NCBI GenBank assembly: GCA_001468855.1
Contig: LDIV01000001.1
Span: 86,962 to 118,122 of the forward strand
Source of the DNA: a candidate division TM6 bacterium UASB124
GTDB taxonomy: Bacteria > Dependentiae > Babeliae > Babeliales > RVW-14
DNA length: 31,161 nucleotides
Reading direction: 5' to 3'
The notes beneath the pieces were generated by a model. The model was not told the origin of the DNA. It worked only from the letters and a program-made list of their open reading frames with translations, and did not search any database. The stretch's first letter is position 1; each line of letters starts with the position of its first letter. This document shows, piece after piece, positions 23,250 to 31,161 of the stretch. The position numbers were made by a program, and so were the translations under genes.

Positions 23250-24149
23250 ATGCAAGATATCACAACCGAATCACCTAGATATAAAATAGATTTTTTAAAA
23301 TATCGCTATTTTTGGCTTTTTGTTTCTATTGCTTACCTTGTTATTGGTGGCGTTGTCTATGTAATGAAAGGCGGTTTCCATTACCACATTGATTTTACCG
23401 GTGGAACAGAATTACGTATTTCTTTCGAACAGACAATGGATGTTGGAAAAATTCGTGATGTTATGGGTACAAAAGGATTTAAAAACGCCATCATTCAGCG
23501 AGTCGGCAATACCGATAAAGAGTTTTTGATTCGTATTGCAAGCCTTTCAGGCGAAGCTGAAAAACAGATGAAGGACTTACTTAACGAAGGTTTTATTAAC
23601 AACAAAGCCCATATCGATTATTTACAATCGGTGGGTGCAGAAGTTGGTAAAGATACAACAAAAAACGCTGCTATGGCTATACTTCTTTCTTTGCTGGTTC
23701 TACTTCTCTATATAGCACTACGTTTTGAATTTAGGTTTGGTCTTGGTGCTGTTGCCTCCTTAGTCCATGACGTATTAGCTGTTCTCGTCTTTTTAATGCT
23801 TGTTGATGTGCCAATTTCCTTGGACGTTTTGGCTGCAGTCTTAGCTATTTTAGGTTATTCACTTCATGACACAATTGTTATTTTTAGTAGAATTCGTCAA
23901 AACTTTAAAAAATTACATGGGATCAGTGATTACGATATTGCAAACCTTAGTATTAATCAGACTTTAAATCGAACATTATTAACAAGCTTTGCAACGCTGC
24001 TTTCTGTTGCTGCAATATTATTCTTGGGCGGCGAAAGCTTACATGATTTAGCACTTGTGATGTTTTTAGGTATTATCGTTGGCACTTATTCATCTATTTA
24101 CATTGCTAGTCCAGTAATGTTGGCCCTTAAAGGAAGAAAAAGAGAGTGA
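23250..24149 (+). CDS. secF: Protein translocase subunit SecF
   Basis: An RND-type partner of SecD that uses the proton gradient to pull preproteins out of the Sec channel. The 299 residues have a first transmembrane helix (about 20-40), a periplasmic domain with HIDFTGGTELRI, then five more helices. The hallmark GYSLHDTIVIFSRIRQN lies near 211-227, followed by NQTLNRTLLTSFATLLSVAAI. Complete and normal in length. secD is not adjacent. GGAGAG a few bases upstream supports the ATG. A good terminator follows. Confidence 0.96.
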   Translation: MQDITTESPRYKIDFLKYRYFWLFVSIAYLVIGGVVYVMKGGFHYHIDFTGGTELRISFEQTMDVGKIRDVMGTKGFKNAIIQRVGNTDKEFLIRIASLSGEAEKQMKDLLNEGFINNKAHIDYLQSVGAEVGKDTTKNAAMAILLSLLVLLLYIALRFEFRFGLGAVASLVHDVLAVLVFLMLVDVPISLDVLAAVLAILGYSLHDTIVIFSRIRQNFKKLHGISDYDIANLSINQTLNRTLLTSFATLLSVAAILFLGGESLHDLALVMFLGIIVGTYSSIYIASPVMLALKGRKRE

Positions 24150-24202
24150 AAATAATACTTGAAAAATAGAAAAGGATATGTCATTATTCTAGTAAAGGGA
24201 GA

Positions 24203-24248
24203 CTTAAATATTTAAAGATAAAAATTCAAATATTTAAGCTCTTTTTAT
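24203..24248 (+). terminator. Intrinsic terminator after secF
   Basis: CTTAAATATTT (24203-24213) and AAATATTTAAG (24228-24238) form a perfect 11-pair stem with a 14-base loop, followed by CTCTTTTTATT. It ends the rpmA-secF transcript about 150 bases before rho. The stem is AT-only, so it may depend on the U-tract. Confidence 0.65.
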
Positions 24249-24398
24249 TACAAACATCTTTTTCTTAACAAAAAAGCGAATTTTAATTAAAAACTCTGAA
24301 ATCATGCACGATTTATGTGCTAAATAAAATTCCAACTTTTATTTATGAATTGTTAAATATAAACCTTTAAGGATCTTTCTATCTTTGTGTGGGGAATA

Positions 24399-26051
24399 AT
24401 GAGTAACAAAAATATCAACGATAACGCAATCGTTCTATCTGAAAAACCAACTGTTGAATCCCAAACTCAGCCAACACTTCTTGCCGCTGAAAAAAAAGCA
24501 CCTGTACGTCAACCACGGGAAGCTTCACGAGCAACCCAAGATCGTACACATCGTTCTGAAGCTCAAACGCCTCAACAGCCAACAGTTGCCACACCAACGC
24601 CCTCACAACAAACACAAACTCCAATACAAAAGCCCATAATAAAACCTGTAGAAAATAAAATTTTGAACAAACCAAATATCAATCAACCAAATCAACCTAC
24701 CATAGCTCAAGTATCTAATGTTATGTCTCTGCAACAACCAGAAGAGAAAAAAATAGCAGAGCCTTTATCACCTCTTCGTTCTATCAATGTTCAAGAATTA
24801 AAAGAAATGAATATCACCAGCCTCATTTCCTATGCACAAGAGATAGGAATAGCTGATGTTGCTGCTCTCAAAAAACAAGAAATCATTTTTAAAATTCTTG
24901 AATCACAATCAGATCAACGTGTTGAAATTTGGGGTGAGGGCATTTTAGAACGACTTCCTGATGGATTTGGCTTTCTACGTTCTCCAAAATTTAATTATGT
25001 TCCTGGGCCAGACGATATTTATGTTTCACCTGCTCATATTAAACGATTTGGTTTACGTACTGGTGATGGCATTAAGGGAACAATCAGAAAACCTAAAGAA
25101 GGCGAAAAATATTTTGCGCTTCAACGAATCGAAAGCATTAATTATCAACCGCCAGCACATGTTACTACCAAAACAGTATTCGAAAACTTAACGCCGTTAT
25201 TCCCAAATAAAAAATTTAATTTAGAAGGCGACCCATCCGTTGTTTCAACCCGTATCATGGACATACTGGTTCCAATTGGTAAGGGACAACGTGGACTTAT
25301 CGTCGCACCGCCTAAAACAGGTAAAACCTTATTACTCAAAGAACTTGCAAATACAATCATCAAAAATCACCCTGAAGTCATTATGATAGTTCTGCTGATC
25401 GACGAACGCCCAGAAGAAGTTACCGATATGGAACGTTCTGTCAAAGCAGAGGTTGTCAGTTCAACATTTGATGAGTATGCAACACGTCACGTTCAAGTTG
25501 CTGAAATCGTTTTAGAAAAAGCAAAACGGCTTGTTGAATCTGGCCGTGACGTTGTCATTCTTCTTGATTCGCTTACCCGTCTTGCTCGTGCCTACAACAC
25601 ATTGGCTCCAGCTTCCGGTAAAGTTTTAACTGGTGGTATTGATGCTAACGCTTTGCAACGTCCAAAGCGATTCTTTGGTGCTGCACGTAATGTTGAAGAA
25701 GGCGGATCTCTTACCATTATTGCTACAGCATTAGTTGAAACCGGTTCCCGTATGGATGAAGTTATTTTTGAAGAATTCAAAGGTACGGGCAATATGGAAA
25801 TTCATCTCACCAGAAAACTTTCAAATAAACGTATTTTCCCTGCATTCGATCTACCAATGTCTGGTACCCGGCGTGAAGAGCTTATGCTCTCAGAAGATGG
25901 ACTAAAAAATATGTGGGTCCTACAAAAATTTGTTGCAACTATGAGTACCACCGAAGGCATGGAATTCTTGATCGACAAAATTCGTAAAACAAAAACAAAT
26001 CAAGAATTCTGGGAAATGATGCTTAAGAAAAAAACATCTGAAAACAAATAA
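24399..26051 (+). CDS. rho: Transcription termination factor Rho with long N-terminal extension
   Basis: Hexameric RNA-dependent ATPase that terminates transcription. The ATG at 24399 (GGGGA just upstream) gives 550 residues; an in-frame GTG at 24387 is possible but less typical. Residues 1 to about 130 form a low-complexity Gln/Pro/Thr/Lys extension missing from E. coli Rho (419 residues). Then come the Rho_N helical domain ([20 protein letters not shown]), the cold-shock RNA-binding fold ([17 protein letters not shown]), and the ATPase core with Walker A APPKTGKT (about 303-310), [11 protein letters not shown], and the R-loop/Q-loop region [20 protein letters not shown]. All catalytic motifs are intact. 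tsaD follows after 2 bases. Confidence 0.95.
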   Translation: MSNKNINDNAIVLSEKPTVESQTQPTLLAAEKKAPVRQPREASRATQDRTHRSEAQTPQQPTVATPTPSQQTQTPIQKPIIKPVENKILNKPNINQPNQPTIAQVSNVMSLQQPEEKKIAEPLSPLRSINVQELKEMNITSLISYAQEIGIADVAALKKQEIIFKILESQSDQRVEIWGEGILERLPDGFGFLRSPKFNYVPGPDDIYVSPAHIKRFGLRTGDGIKGTIRKPKEGEKYFALQRIESINYQPPAHVTTKTVFENLTPLFPNKKFNLEGDPSVVSTRIMDILVPIGKGQRGLIVAPPKTGKTLLLKELANTIIKNHPEVIMIVLLIDERPEEVTDMERSVKAEVVSSTFDEYATRHVQVAEIVLEKAKRLVESGRDVVILLDSLTRLARAYNTLAPASGKVLTGGIDANALQRPKRFFGAARNVEEGGSLTIIATALVETGSRMDEVIFEEFKGTGNMEIHLTRKLSNKRIFPAFDLPMSGTRREELMLSEDGLKNMWVLQKFVATMSTTEGMEFLIDKIRKTKTNQEFWEMMLKKKTSENK

Positions 26052-26053
26052 TT

Positions 26054-27100
26054 ATGCTTATTCTAGGAATCGAAACATCCTGTGATGAAACTGGTGCCGC
26101 TGTGTATGATACAGCGGCACAAAAACTTCTGTCTCATGCTCTTTTTTCTCAAATACAGTTACATGAAATATATGGAGGTGTTGTACCAGAAATCGCGTCA
26201 CGATCACAATTGGAAAAGATTGATATCATTATTGATGCAACATTACGTCAAGCCAACATCTCAATAAACGACATTGATGTTATAGCTGTTACAAACAGAC
26301 CAGGGCTTGTCGGTTCTCTTTTAGTTGGTGTCTGCTTTGCCAAAAGCATCGCATGGGCACTTAACAAAAAAATTATTGGCATAGATCATCTGGAAGGACA
26401 TATATTTTCACCATTCATTGCACATGATTTTTCATTCAATACATCAATCACATTTCCATGTATAGCCCTATCAGCTTCCGGCGGGCATACCACACTCCAC
26501 ATGGTAGAAGATTTTGGAAGCTATTCATTAATCGGGCAAACACAGGATGATGCGGCAGGTGAAGCATTTGATAAAATTGCAAAGATGCTTGGACTTGGAT
26601 ACCCGGGTGGAGCCCTTATTGAAAAACTTGCATCGCAGGTTAATTTTTATGATTTTTTCTCATATCCACGAACAAAGAGTTCACACAATTCAATCACGTT
26701 CAGCTTCTCCGGCCTCAAGACAGCCGTCCTGTATGATCTAGTTAAAAAAGGCGTCTACGAACTCAATAAGGGTCCTATTACTTCAAAAATAACGCCTGAA
26801 CTTCAGCAACATGTTGCAAGTTCATTATTGGTATGCATAGGTGATATTTTTTGTAACAACGTTAAATTTGCTTTTGAACAATATCCACAAGCAAAAACAC
26901 TTACCTTCGGCGGAGGCGTTGCTTGTAATAACTACCTCAAGTCACGGCTCGCTCAACTTTGCAAGAAACAAAATAAAACCTTTATCGCCGCACAGCCACA
27001 ATTTTGCACTGATAATGGAGCAATGATCGCATTCGTCGGTAGTTATAAAGCACAGCAAGAAAAATTTTCAATGCTTGATATTGACGTCTTGCGAGCTTGA
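26054..27100 (+). CDS. tsaD: tRNA N6-adenosine threonylcarbamoyltransferase TsaD
   Basis: The catalytic subunit for the universal t6A37 modification of ANN-decoding tRNAs, 348 residues. Begins GIETSCDETGAAVYD, then GGVVPEIASRSQ, and the metal-binding histidines are His112 and His116 in DHLEGH. SASGGHTTLH, DDAAGEAFDKIAKMLGLGYPGG and the C-terminal FGGGVACNNYLKSRL and CTDNGAMIA are all present. The common ASR-D/S-H reads ASRSQ, a minor change. It starts 2 bases after rho, suggesting coupled translation. The final 33 bases overlap the convergent ankyrin gene. Confidence 0.96.
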   Translation: MLILGIETSCDETGAAVYDTAAQKLLSHALFSQIQLHEIYGGVVPEIASRSQLEKIDIIIDATLRQANISINDIDVIAVTNRPGLVGSLLVGVCFAKSIAWALNKKIIGIDHLEGHIFSPFIAHDFSFNTSITFPCIALSASGGHTTLHMVEDFGSYSLIGQTQDDAAGEAFDKIAKMLGLGYPGGALIEKLASQVNFYDFFSYPRTKSSHNSITFSFSGLKTAVLYDLVKKGVYELNKGPITSKITPELQQHVASSLLVCIGDIFCNNVKFAFEQYPQAKTLTFGGGVACNNYLKSRLAQLCKKQNKTFIAAQPQFCTDNGAMIAFVGSYKAQQEKFSMLDIDVLRA

Positions 27101-27934
27101 AGATGCTGTAGATGCTGCAGATAAAGATTGAGCCATTCCACTTTTAATCACACGTTGAAGTTTAGCCATACCTAAAGCTGCGGCTATTTGTAATGGCGTT
27201 TTGTTATCATTTGTTGGTATAGATACATCAGCCCCAGCCTGTATAAGGGCGAGAGACTCGCGTGTACGTTCCCCTGCAACAGCTGTAAATAATGGGGTCC
27301 AACCATTTTCATCACGTACATTTAAGGAACCATCCGTACGTGCATATTCCAATAATTCTGATACCAACTCTAAGCAACCGTAACATACCGCATAATGTAG
27401 TGGTGTTCTTAAATGGATATCTAATGCATTAATATCTGCTCCAGCACCAATAAGACGATTAAGAATCGCAACCCGCTCCTTCATCTCATTGTTATATCCA
27501 TCCACATCTGACCTGTTACTTCTTTTGTATGCAACACAATGCAACGCGGTTTCTTTTTGTCCATTTTTAACATTAACAAAAATTTGAGCGCCCTTTTGCA
27601 TAAGCACATCAAGCTCATTTTTTTCAACCCTATGCTCTATTTGAATACAAGCAATAGAACCTCCTTTTATAAGCAAATCAACCGCATTAAGACAACCAAT
27701 TTTTGCTGCTAACTGAAGCGCTGTAAACCATTTTTTACGACTCACATAAAAACGATCCGTTAATAATGCAGGACACCTATCTAAACATTTTGTCATCTGA
27801 TGCACATTATTTTTCTCAAGCGCTTTGACAAAACTATACTGAAATGGTCTTAGGTATCTATACGAACTCATTCCGTAGCACACAACATCAAGCCAATTCA
27901 TTAATACCATTACACATAATAAAACTTTTTTCAC
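27068..27934 (-). CDS. Secreted ankyrin-repeat protein
   Basis: About 288 residues from a GTG at 27934, preferred because AAAGGG lies 6 bases upstream and it gives a clean signal peptide (MKKVLLCVMVLMNWLDVVCYG); an in-frame TTG at 27949 lacks a ribosome site. About five ankyrin repeats follow, recognised from their TPLHxAA-type helices: TALQLAA, TALHCVA, TPLHYAV, TPLFTAV and TPLQIAA, spaced about 33-58 residues, with GADIN and GADVS loops. The ending is Ser/Ala-rich. Ankyrin proteins with export signals are common effectors of host-associated bacteria and would bind host or envelope proteins; the target is unknown. It is convergent with tsaD and overlaps it by 33 bases. Confidence 0.85.
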   Translation of the reverse strand: MKKVLLCVMVLMNWLDVVCYGMSSYRYLRPFQYSFVKALEKNNVHQMTKCLDRCPALLTDRFYVSRKKWFTALQLAAKIGCLNAVDLLIKGGSIACIQIEHRVEKNELDVLMQKGAQIFVNVKNGQKETALHCVAYKRSNRSDVDGYNNEMKERVAILNRLIGAGADINALDIHLRTPLHYAVCYGCLELVSELLEYARTDGSLNVRDENGWTPLFTAVAGERTRESLALIQAGADVSIPTNDNKTPLQIAAALGMAKLQRVIKSGMAQSLSAASTASSSSQDVNIKH

Positions 27935-28004
27935 AGAAAACCCTTTCAAAAAACAATAATAAATACCTTAACATGCATACAAAGTTAATCAACTACTTCT
28001 AAAC

Positions 28005-28040
28005 ACAAATCCCGCGATTGTAATAGATCGCGGGATTTGT
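28005..28040 (-). terminator. Strong intrinsic terminator after the FAMeT-domain gene
   Basis: ACAAATCCCGCGAT (28005-28018) and ATCGCGGGATTTGT (28027-28040) form a perfect 14-pair stem with an 8-base loop. On the - strand it is followed by a moderately U-rich stretch (GTTTAG). It lies 39 bases past the stop of the shifted-frame Lys-rich tail and before the ankyrin gene, which supports the tail being the real end of the upstream transcript's coding part. Confidence 0.75.
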
Positions 28041-28079
28041 TATCAAACAGATTGATTACGTTTTCTAACGCAAGTTCGT

Positions 28080-28279
28080 TTATTTTGTTACCTGAGGCTC
28101 GGCCGATTTTGTCTGAGAAGCTTTTTTTACAGCTGTCTTAGCAGGAACCATTTTTTTTGCAGCTGTTTTGGTAACTGTTTTTTTATCAGTAGCCATCTTC
28201 TTATACTGTTTGACTGCAGCAGGTGATCTAATTGCCGATTTTCCACCTAAGAAGGTATCGGGTTTTGCTTGTTTTTTTT
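28080..28279 (-). other. Out-of-frame Lys/Ala-rich C-terminal tail of the FAMeT protein behind an A8 tract
   Basis: On the - strand the coding sequence crosses eight A (T8 at 28272-28279). The frame in use before it closes 14 codons later in unrelated-looking RYLLRWKIGN. The +1 frame from the A-tract stays open for 63 residues to TAA at 28080-28082 and continues the Lys/Pro/Ala/Thr-rich composition (QAKPDTFLGGKSAIRSPAAV, KTVTKTAAKKMVPAKTAVKK). One A fewer would join both into a single protein. This could be a sequencing error, a true frameshift mutation, or transcriptional slippage or programmed frameshifting. Confidence 0.65.
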
Positions 28280-31161
28280 GTCACAACAGATTTCTTTGGC
28301 GTATAAGGACGTTTTTTAGGTGGTTTTGGGGTAACAGTTTTTTTGTCTTTTTTCTGTTCCTGAGGTTGTATAGGCTTCTTCTTCTCTTCTTGTAATGGTG
28401 GCATTATTACTACATTTCGAATCGTAACATCTTCATACCACTTTGCAAAACCAACATCTGAGATAGGAACAAATGCCATATATGGATCAGTCCACTCAGC
28501 AACTTTATTCTTCAAATCAGCTGCCTCTGAACCTATCTGAATAGTTCCTTTGTAGACATTAATCCAGCACTTCTTGAATGTATCTGGTCTTAGAGCAAAT
28601 TTAGGATATTTTGCATTATCAAATTTGATAACAGCATCACCCAAACTTCTACGTGCAATAGTCACCATTGAATTGTTCCAGCGACCAAAGCCAACTTCAT
28701 ACATAGGCGATCCATGAGCTCTAACTCTAAATGGATCCTTTGCAAAACCAACAAAAACATCAGCGCCAGCTCTAACCTCAAAGTAAACACAAACACCATC
28801 TTTATATTTAACCGAATCGAGTTTATATGGCCACATCATTTCTCTAGAACTAATTTCGATACCGCGAGCAAGCATTTGTTTATTAGCAAACAACTCTTTT
28901 ATCAAACCATTAGCCCAATTGTATACGTTATTCTTGCGAGGCATCTCTTTTTCACTTGTAGTATCAACAAGGTATGCATTATCATAGGCCTCAACTAACA
29001 CATCAAGTAAGTTGTTATACAAATCAAGCGTTGCTTCATTTAATGCCTTTATTCCTTTCTTTGACGCTTCAAGCGGAGCTTTATCAACTGCATTATATAG
29101 TTCGCGAATATTGTCAAAAATAATTTGACGACGAGCATCATCCTTAACGGTATAAAAATGATTAGCGCGCAAAACAACTTCTTCCATGATATCTATAGCA
29201 CGTGACAGATCCTTACCTTTAACAGAGTCGAATTCAGCAAGTAATGTTTCGATACGTTTAGAATTATTTGCCGCTTCAGGTGGAATAACTGCTAATGTTT
29301 TTGGTCGAGCAACATTTTCTACATAAACATATCTGTCTGCAATACGCTGAATTTCATCCAATGTTGCTTGATCTTTTGCAGCATCCGCTTTTGCCCAGAT
29401 ACCACCACCAGCAGCCAAAACAGCTGCCGCTGAGGTAACCGCCTGCGTTATAGTTTCACCTTTTCCACCGGCCTCAGCTAATTTAGTTGCAGCCTCAAAA
29501 GATGCATCACCAGTTTTATTCAAGATATATGCATTTCTGCGTAAGGCTATTTTTTCATTTGCTTCTGTAAGTCGTTGCAAATCAAGTTTTGGGCTACCAT
29601 CCTTCTGTATTGTCACCCCAAATGCATATTCTGCTTTGGGTTCCGGCGCTTTTCCTATCGCCCATCGCCCCAATCCAAGCAAATCGATAAAAAATACTTG
29701 ATCTTTCGATTGGCTAAGACGATAGCTATATTTAGCATTAACAAATAAAGATCCTGTCATATTAAAAAGATCCTTAGCTTGCACATAGGTAGGAATTATT
29801 TCGCCAAAACCAATCTCTATTTCTGGATATAACGTTACATTGCTTACTTGTCCGGCAAAGATAACCTGTGAGATACCTCTATGAAGATCTTTTTCGGTTA
29901 ACTTACCATCAAACCAGATGATAAACGGATTCTCTCCAGCATCGCCTTTACCTGCAAGCACAATACCTTTGTAAAGACTAAACCAGTAGCGGCCAGGTGT
30001 TTTAAGATTTGGCGTTAATGTCGCATCGATCTTAACTAATTCACTCTTATCCTCATGACGGCGTAAGAAAATATCTGTACCAAGTACAAGGTCATATCCT
30101 TTGCCGGCTGGGGATGCAAGCGACACAACTACATCTGTCCCAGCAGCATCAAACTCAACCGTACCGGCATCGGAAGGAGACAATGGTTTTTCAAATACAC
30201 CGGTAACACTGCCAGCCTTCTTATAATATACAAATGCCGGCTTTTGTGTAGACAACGGCTTATCAACTTTTTGTACCTCTGTATATCTAACAGGTTTCAT
30301 ATTAGAACCAAAACCTATTCTATTAACTAGTGGAATAGGAGAAGGGTCCCTCCATGACATGATAACCCCAGTACCAGGCTCACCCTTACCAACAACAATA
30401 AGTCCCTTGTTAATACTTAACCAAATATTCTCCAATATTCCTGGGTTAACACGAGCAAGTGGATTCTTTTCGGCTGATTCTTCATAGACAACTTTACCTT
30501 CTTTATAGATACGAGAAACCGTATTATTAGAATCGCCAAGAACAATAATATAACGAGATACAGGACCTATTTCATTACTTAATCCGATACGAACATTGCC
30601 ATAATCTTCTGCAATTGTTCTAAACAAAACGGTTGCACTCCATGGTTGTGGCAATGATTCTTCAAGCCATGCCCAACCACCATATAACGCTTCAAGAACA
30701 ATCAACATATCAGAACCAAAACCTGGAATTTCTTGAACTCCATAACCACGCAATTCAGGATTTCTGGATGCAGCAACATTCTTTATGTCAGCCGTTGCAC
30801 CAGAACGCACAACAACACCACCGCCACGAGTCTCTTCTTCAACGGCGGTAACAAATTCCATTGTTAACAGCTCAAAAGAAGTTGGGATTTTAAATAACTC
30901 ACCCTTTCCTGCTTCACTCTCTCCTGATACTGGTGGATACCCAACAGCCCCCAAGCCCTCATCAGCCGAGACTTTACCTTCCATTGCAATTTTTTTAAGT
31001 TTCTCTATTTCTTCAAGCTTCTTTTTAATAGTAGGATTTGCTGTAGGATCAGCCAGAAGCTTCAATGCATCTGAAAACCAAATTTTACCAGTAGTGTTCT
31101 CAACTCCATATGTCTTATACGTAACGTAAAGATATTTTTCAGACCACAGCCACCAAAGACC
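28228..31161 (-). CDS. Large protein with three farnesoic-acid O-methyltransferase-like (FAMeT) domains; 5' end outside window
   Basis: The frame is open from the right window edge to the stop at 28228-28230, 977 residues; the apparent TTG start at 31065 is not needed since the frame continues upstream (WSEKYLYVTYK). Three FAMeT-like beta domains (Methyltransf_FA family) lie at about residues 177-297, 332-457 and 787-922. They are recognised by repeats of the pattern W-(L/F/I)-S/N-x-x-K-G-x-(I/V)-x-x-G: IWLSINKGLIVVGKG, YWFSLYKGIVLAGKG and CWINVYKGTIQIGS, each followed by a W-x-D and a (G/A)F-turn. Between the second and third is a helical region (about 510-760). The C-terminus is Lys/Pro-rich. 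The domain probably binds carbohydrate or another ligand; methyltransferase activity is not established for it. The frame ends abruptly behind an A8 tract. Confidence 0.82.
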   Translation of the reverse strand, partial: GLWWLWSEKYLYVTYKTYGVENTTGKIWFSDALKLLADPTANPTIKKKLEEIEKLKKIAMEGKVSADEGLGAVGYPPVSGESEAGKGELFKIPTSFELLTMEFVTAVEEETRGGGVVVRSGATADIKNVAASRNPELRGYGVQEIPGFGSDMLIVLEALYGGWAWLEESLPQPWSATVLFRTIAEDYGNVRIGLSNEIGPVSRYIIVLGDSNNTVSRIYKEGKVVYEESAEKNPLARVNPGILENIWLSINKGLIVVGKGEPGTGVIMSWRDPSPIPLVNRIGFGSNMKPVRYTEVQKVDKPLSTQKPAFVYYKKAGSVTGVFEKPLSPSDAGTVEFDAAGTDVVVSLASPAGKGYDLVLGTDIFLRRHEDKSELVKIDATLTPNLKTPGRYWFSLYKGIVLAGKGDAGENPFIIWFDGKLTEKDLHRGISQVIFAGQVSNVTLYPEIEIGFGEIIPTYVQAKDLFNMTGSLFVNAKYSYRLSQSKDQVFFIDLLGLGRWAIGKAPEPKAEYAFGVTIQKDGSPKLDLQRLTEANEKIALRRNAYILNKTGDASFEAATKLAEAGGKGETITQAVTSAAAVLAAGGGIWAKADAAKDQATLDEIQRIADRYVYVENVARPKTLAVIPPEAANNSKRIETLLAEFDSVKGKDLSRAIDIMEEVVLRANHFYTVKDDARRQIIFDNIRELYNAVDKAPLEASKKGIKALNEATLDLYNNLLDVLVEAYDNAYLVDTTSEKEMPRKNNVYNWANGLIKELFANKQMLARGIEISSREMMWPYKLDSVKYKDGVCVYFEVRAGADVFVGFAKDPFRVRAHGSPMYEVGFGRWNNSMVTIARRSLGDAVIKFDNAKYPKFALRPDTFKKCWINVYKGTIQIGSEAADLKNKVAEWTDPYMAFVPISDVGFAKWYEDVTIRNVVIMPPLQEEKKKPIQPQEQKKDKKTVTPKPPKKRPYTPKKSVVTKKTSKTRYLLRWKIGN

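Noticed and set aside
28080..28196. Separate 38-residue gene starting at the ATG in the Lys-rich tail
   Set aside because: No convincing ribosome site, and the composition continues from the upstream FAMeT frame, so a shifted tail explains it better.
1..31161. CRISPR array, prophage, insertion sequence or toxin-antitoxin system
   Set aside because: No spaced direct repeats, integrase, transposase, phage structural gene or small toxin-antitoxin pair was seen in any frame.

Overview
The window is an AT-rich, densely packed bacterial segment with about 24 protein-coding genes on both strands. There is no rRNA, tRNA, CRISPR array or recognisable transposase. The genes are housekeeping functions of a diderm (Gram-negative type) cell: divisome and peptidoglycan (ftsL, ftsI, glmS, uppS), lipoprotein signal peptidase (lspA), phospholipid synthesis (gpsA, a PgpA-like protein), LPS-type functions (a KdsC-like phosphatase, an LptC-like protein), translation (cysS, pheT, rpmA, tsaD), replication and repair (tmk, a holB-like gene, uvrB), secretion (secF) and termination (rho). 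Between them sit secreted proteins of unknown role: an ankyrin-repeat protein, a single-HKD PLD-type nuclease, two signal-peptide proteins with no family I recognise, and a very large protein with three farnesoic-acid O-methyltransferase-like (FAMeT) domains. Reduced coding, ankyrin and FAMeT proteins and no biosynthetic operons suggest a host-associated bacterium such as Candidatus Dependentiae (TM6). That assignment is inference, made without a database search.

Layout. 1-172: 3' end of an unrecognised + strand gene, beginning in a repeat that recurs at 20.7 kb. 304-2338 (- strand): ftsL-ftsI. 2462-6093 (+): lipoprotein thioredoxin, cysS, secreted PLD nuclease, unknown secreted protein. 6200-9760 (+): DegT aminotransferase, a strong hairpin, then tmk, holB-like and a ComEC-like membrane protein. 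9709-13325 (-): uppS, gpsA, glmS. 13326-13699: the only long gene-free gap, with a good promoter. 13700-19140 (+): HAD phosphatase, KdsC-like, and a tightly overlapping pheT-lspA-pgpA-like-comF run. 19108-19734 (-): lptC-like. 19863-20573 (+): secreted Ser/Asp-rich protein. 20754-22730 (-): uvrB. 22938-27100 (+): rpmA, secF, terminator, rho, tsaD. 27068-31161 (-): ankyrin protein, terminator and the FAMeT protein, which runs off the right edge.

The genes do not form one pathway. They outline a cell that keeps an outer envelope (peptidoglycan, lipoproteins, probably LPS) and exports several unusual proteins. Three convergent gene pairs overlap at their 3' ends, so neighbouring stop regions are shared antisense. 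The least expected items are the three-domain FAMeT protein, whose Lys-rich tail is out of frame behind an A8 tract; the dispersed GTTCGGGGTTTGAA palindrome; the stand-alone, apparently degenerate ComEC remnant; and the unassigned secreted proteins.
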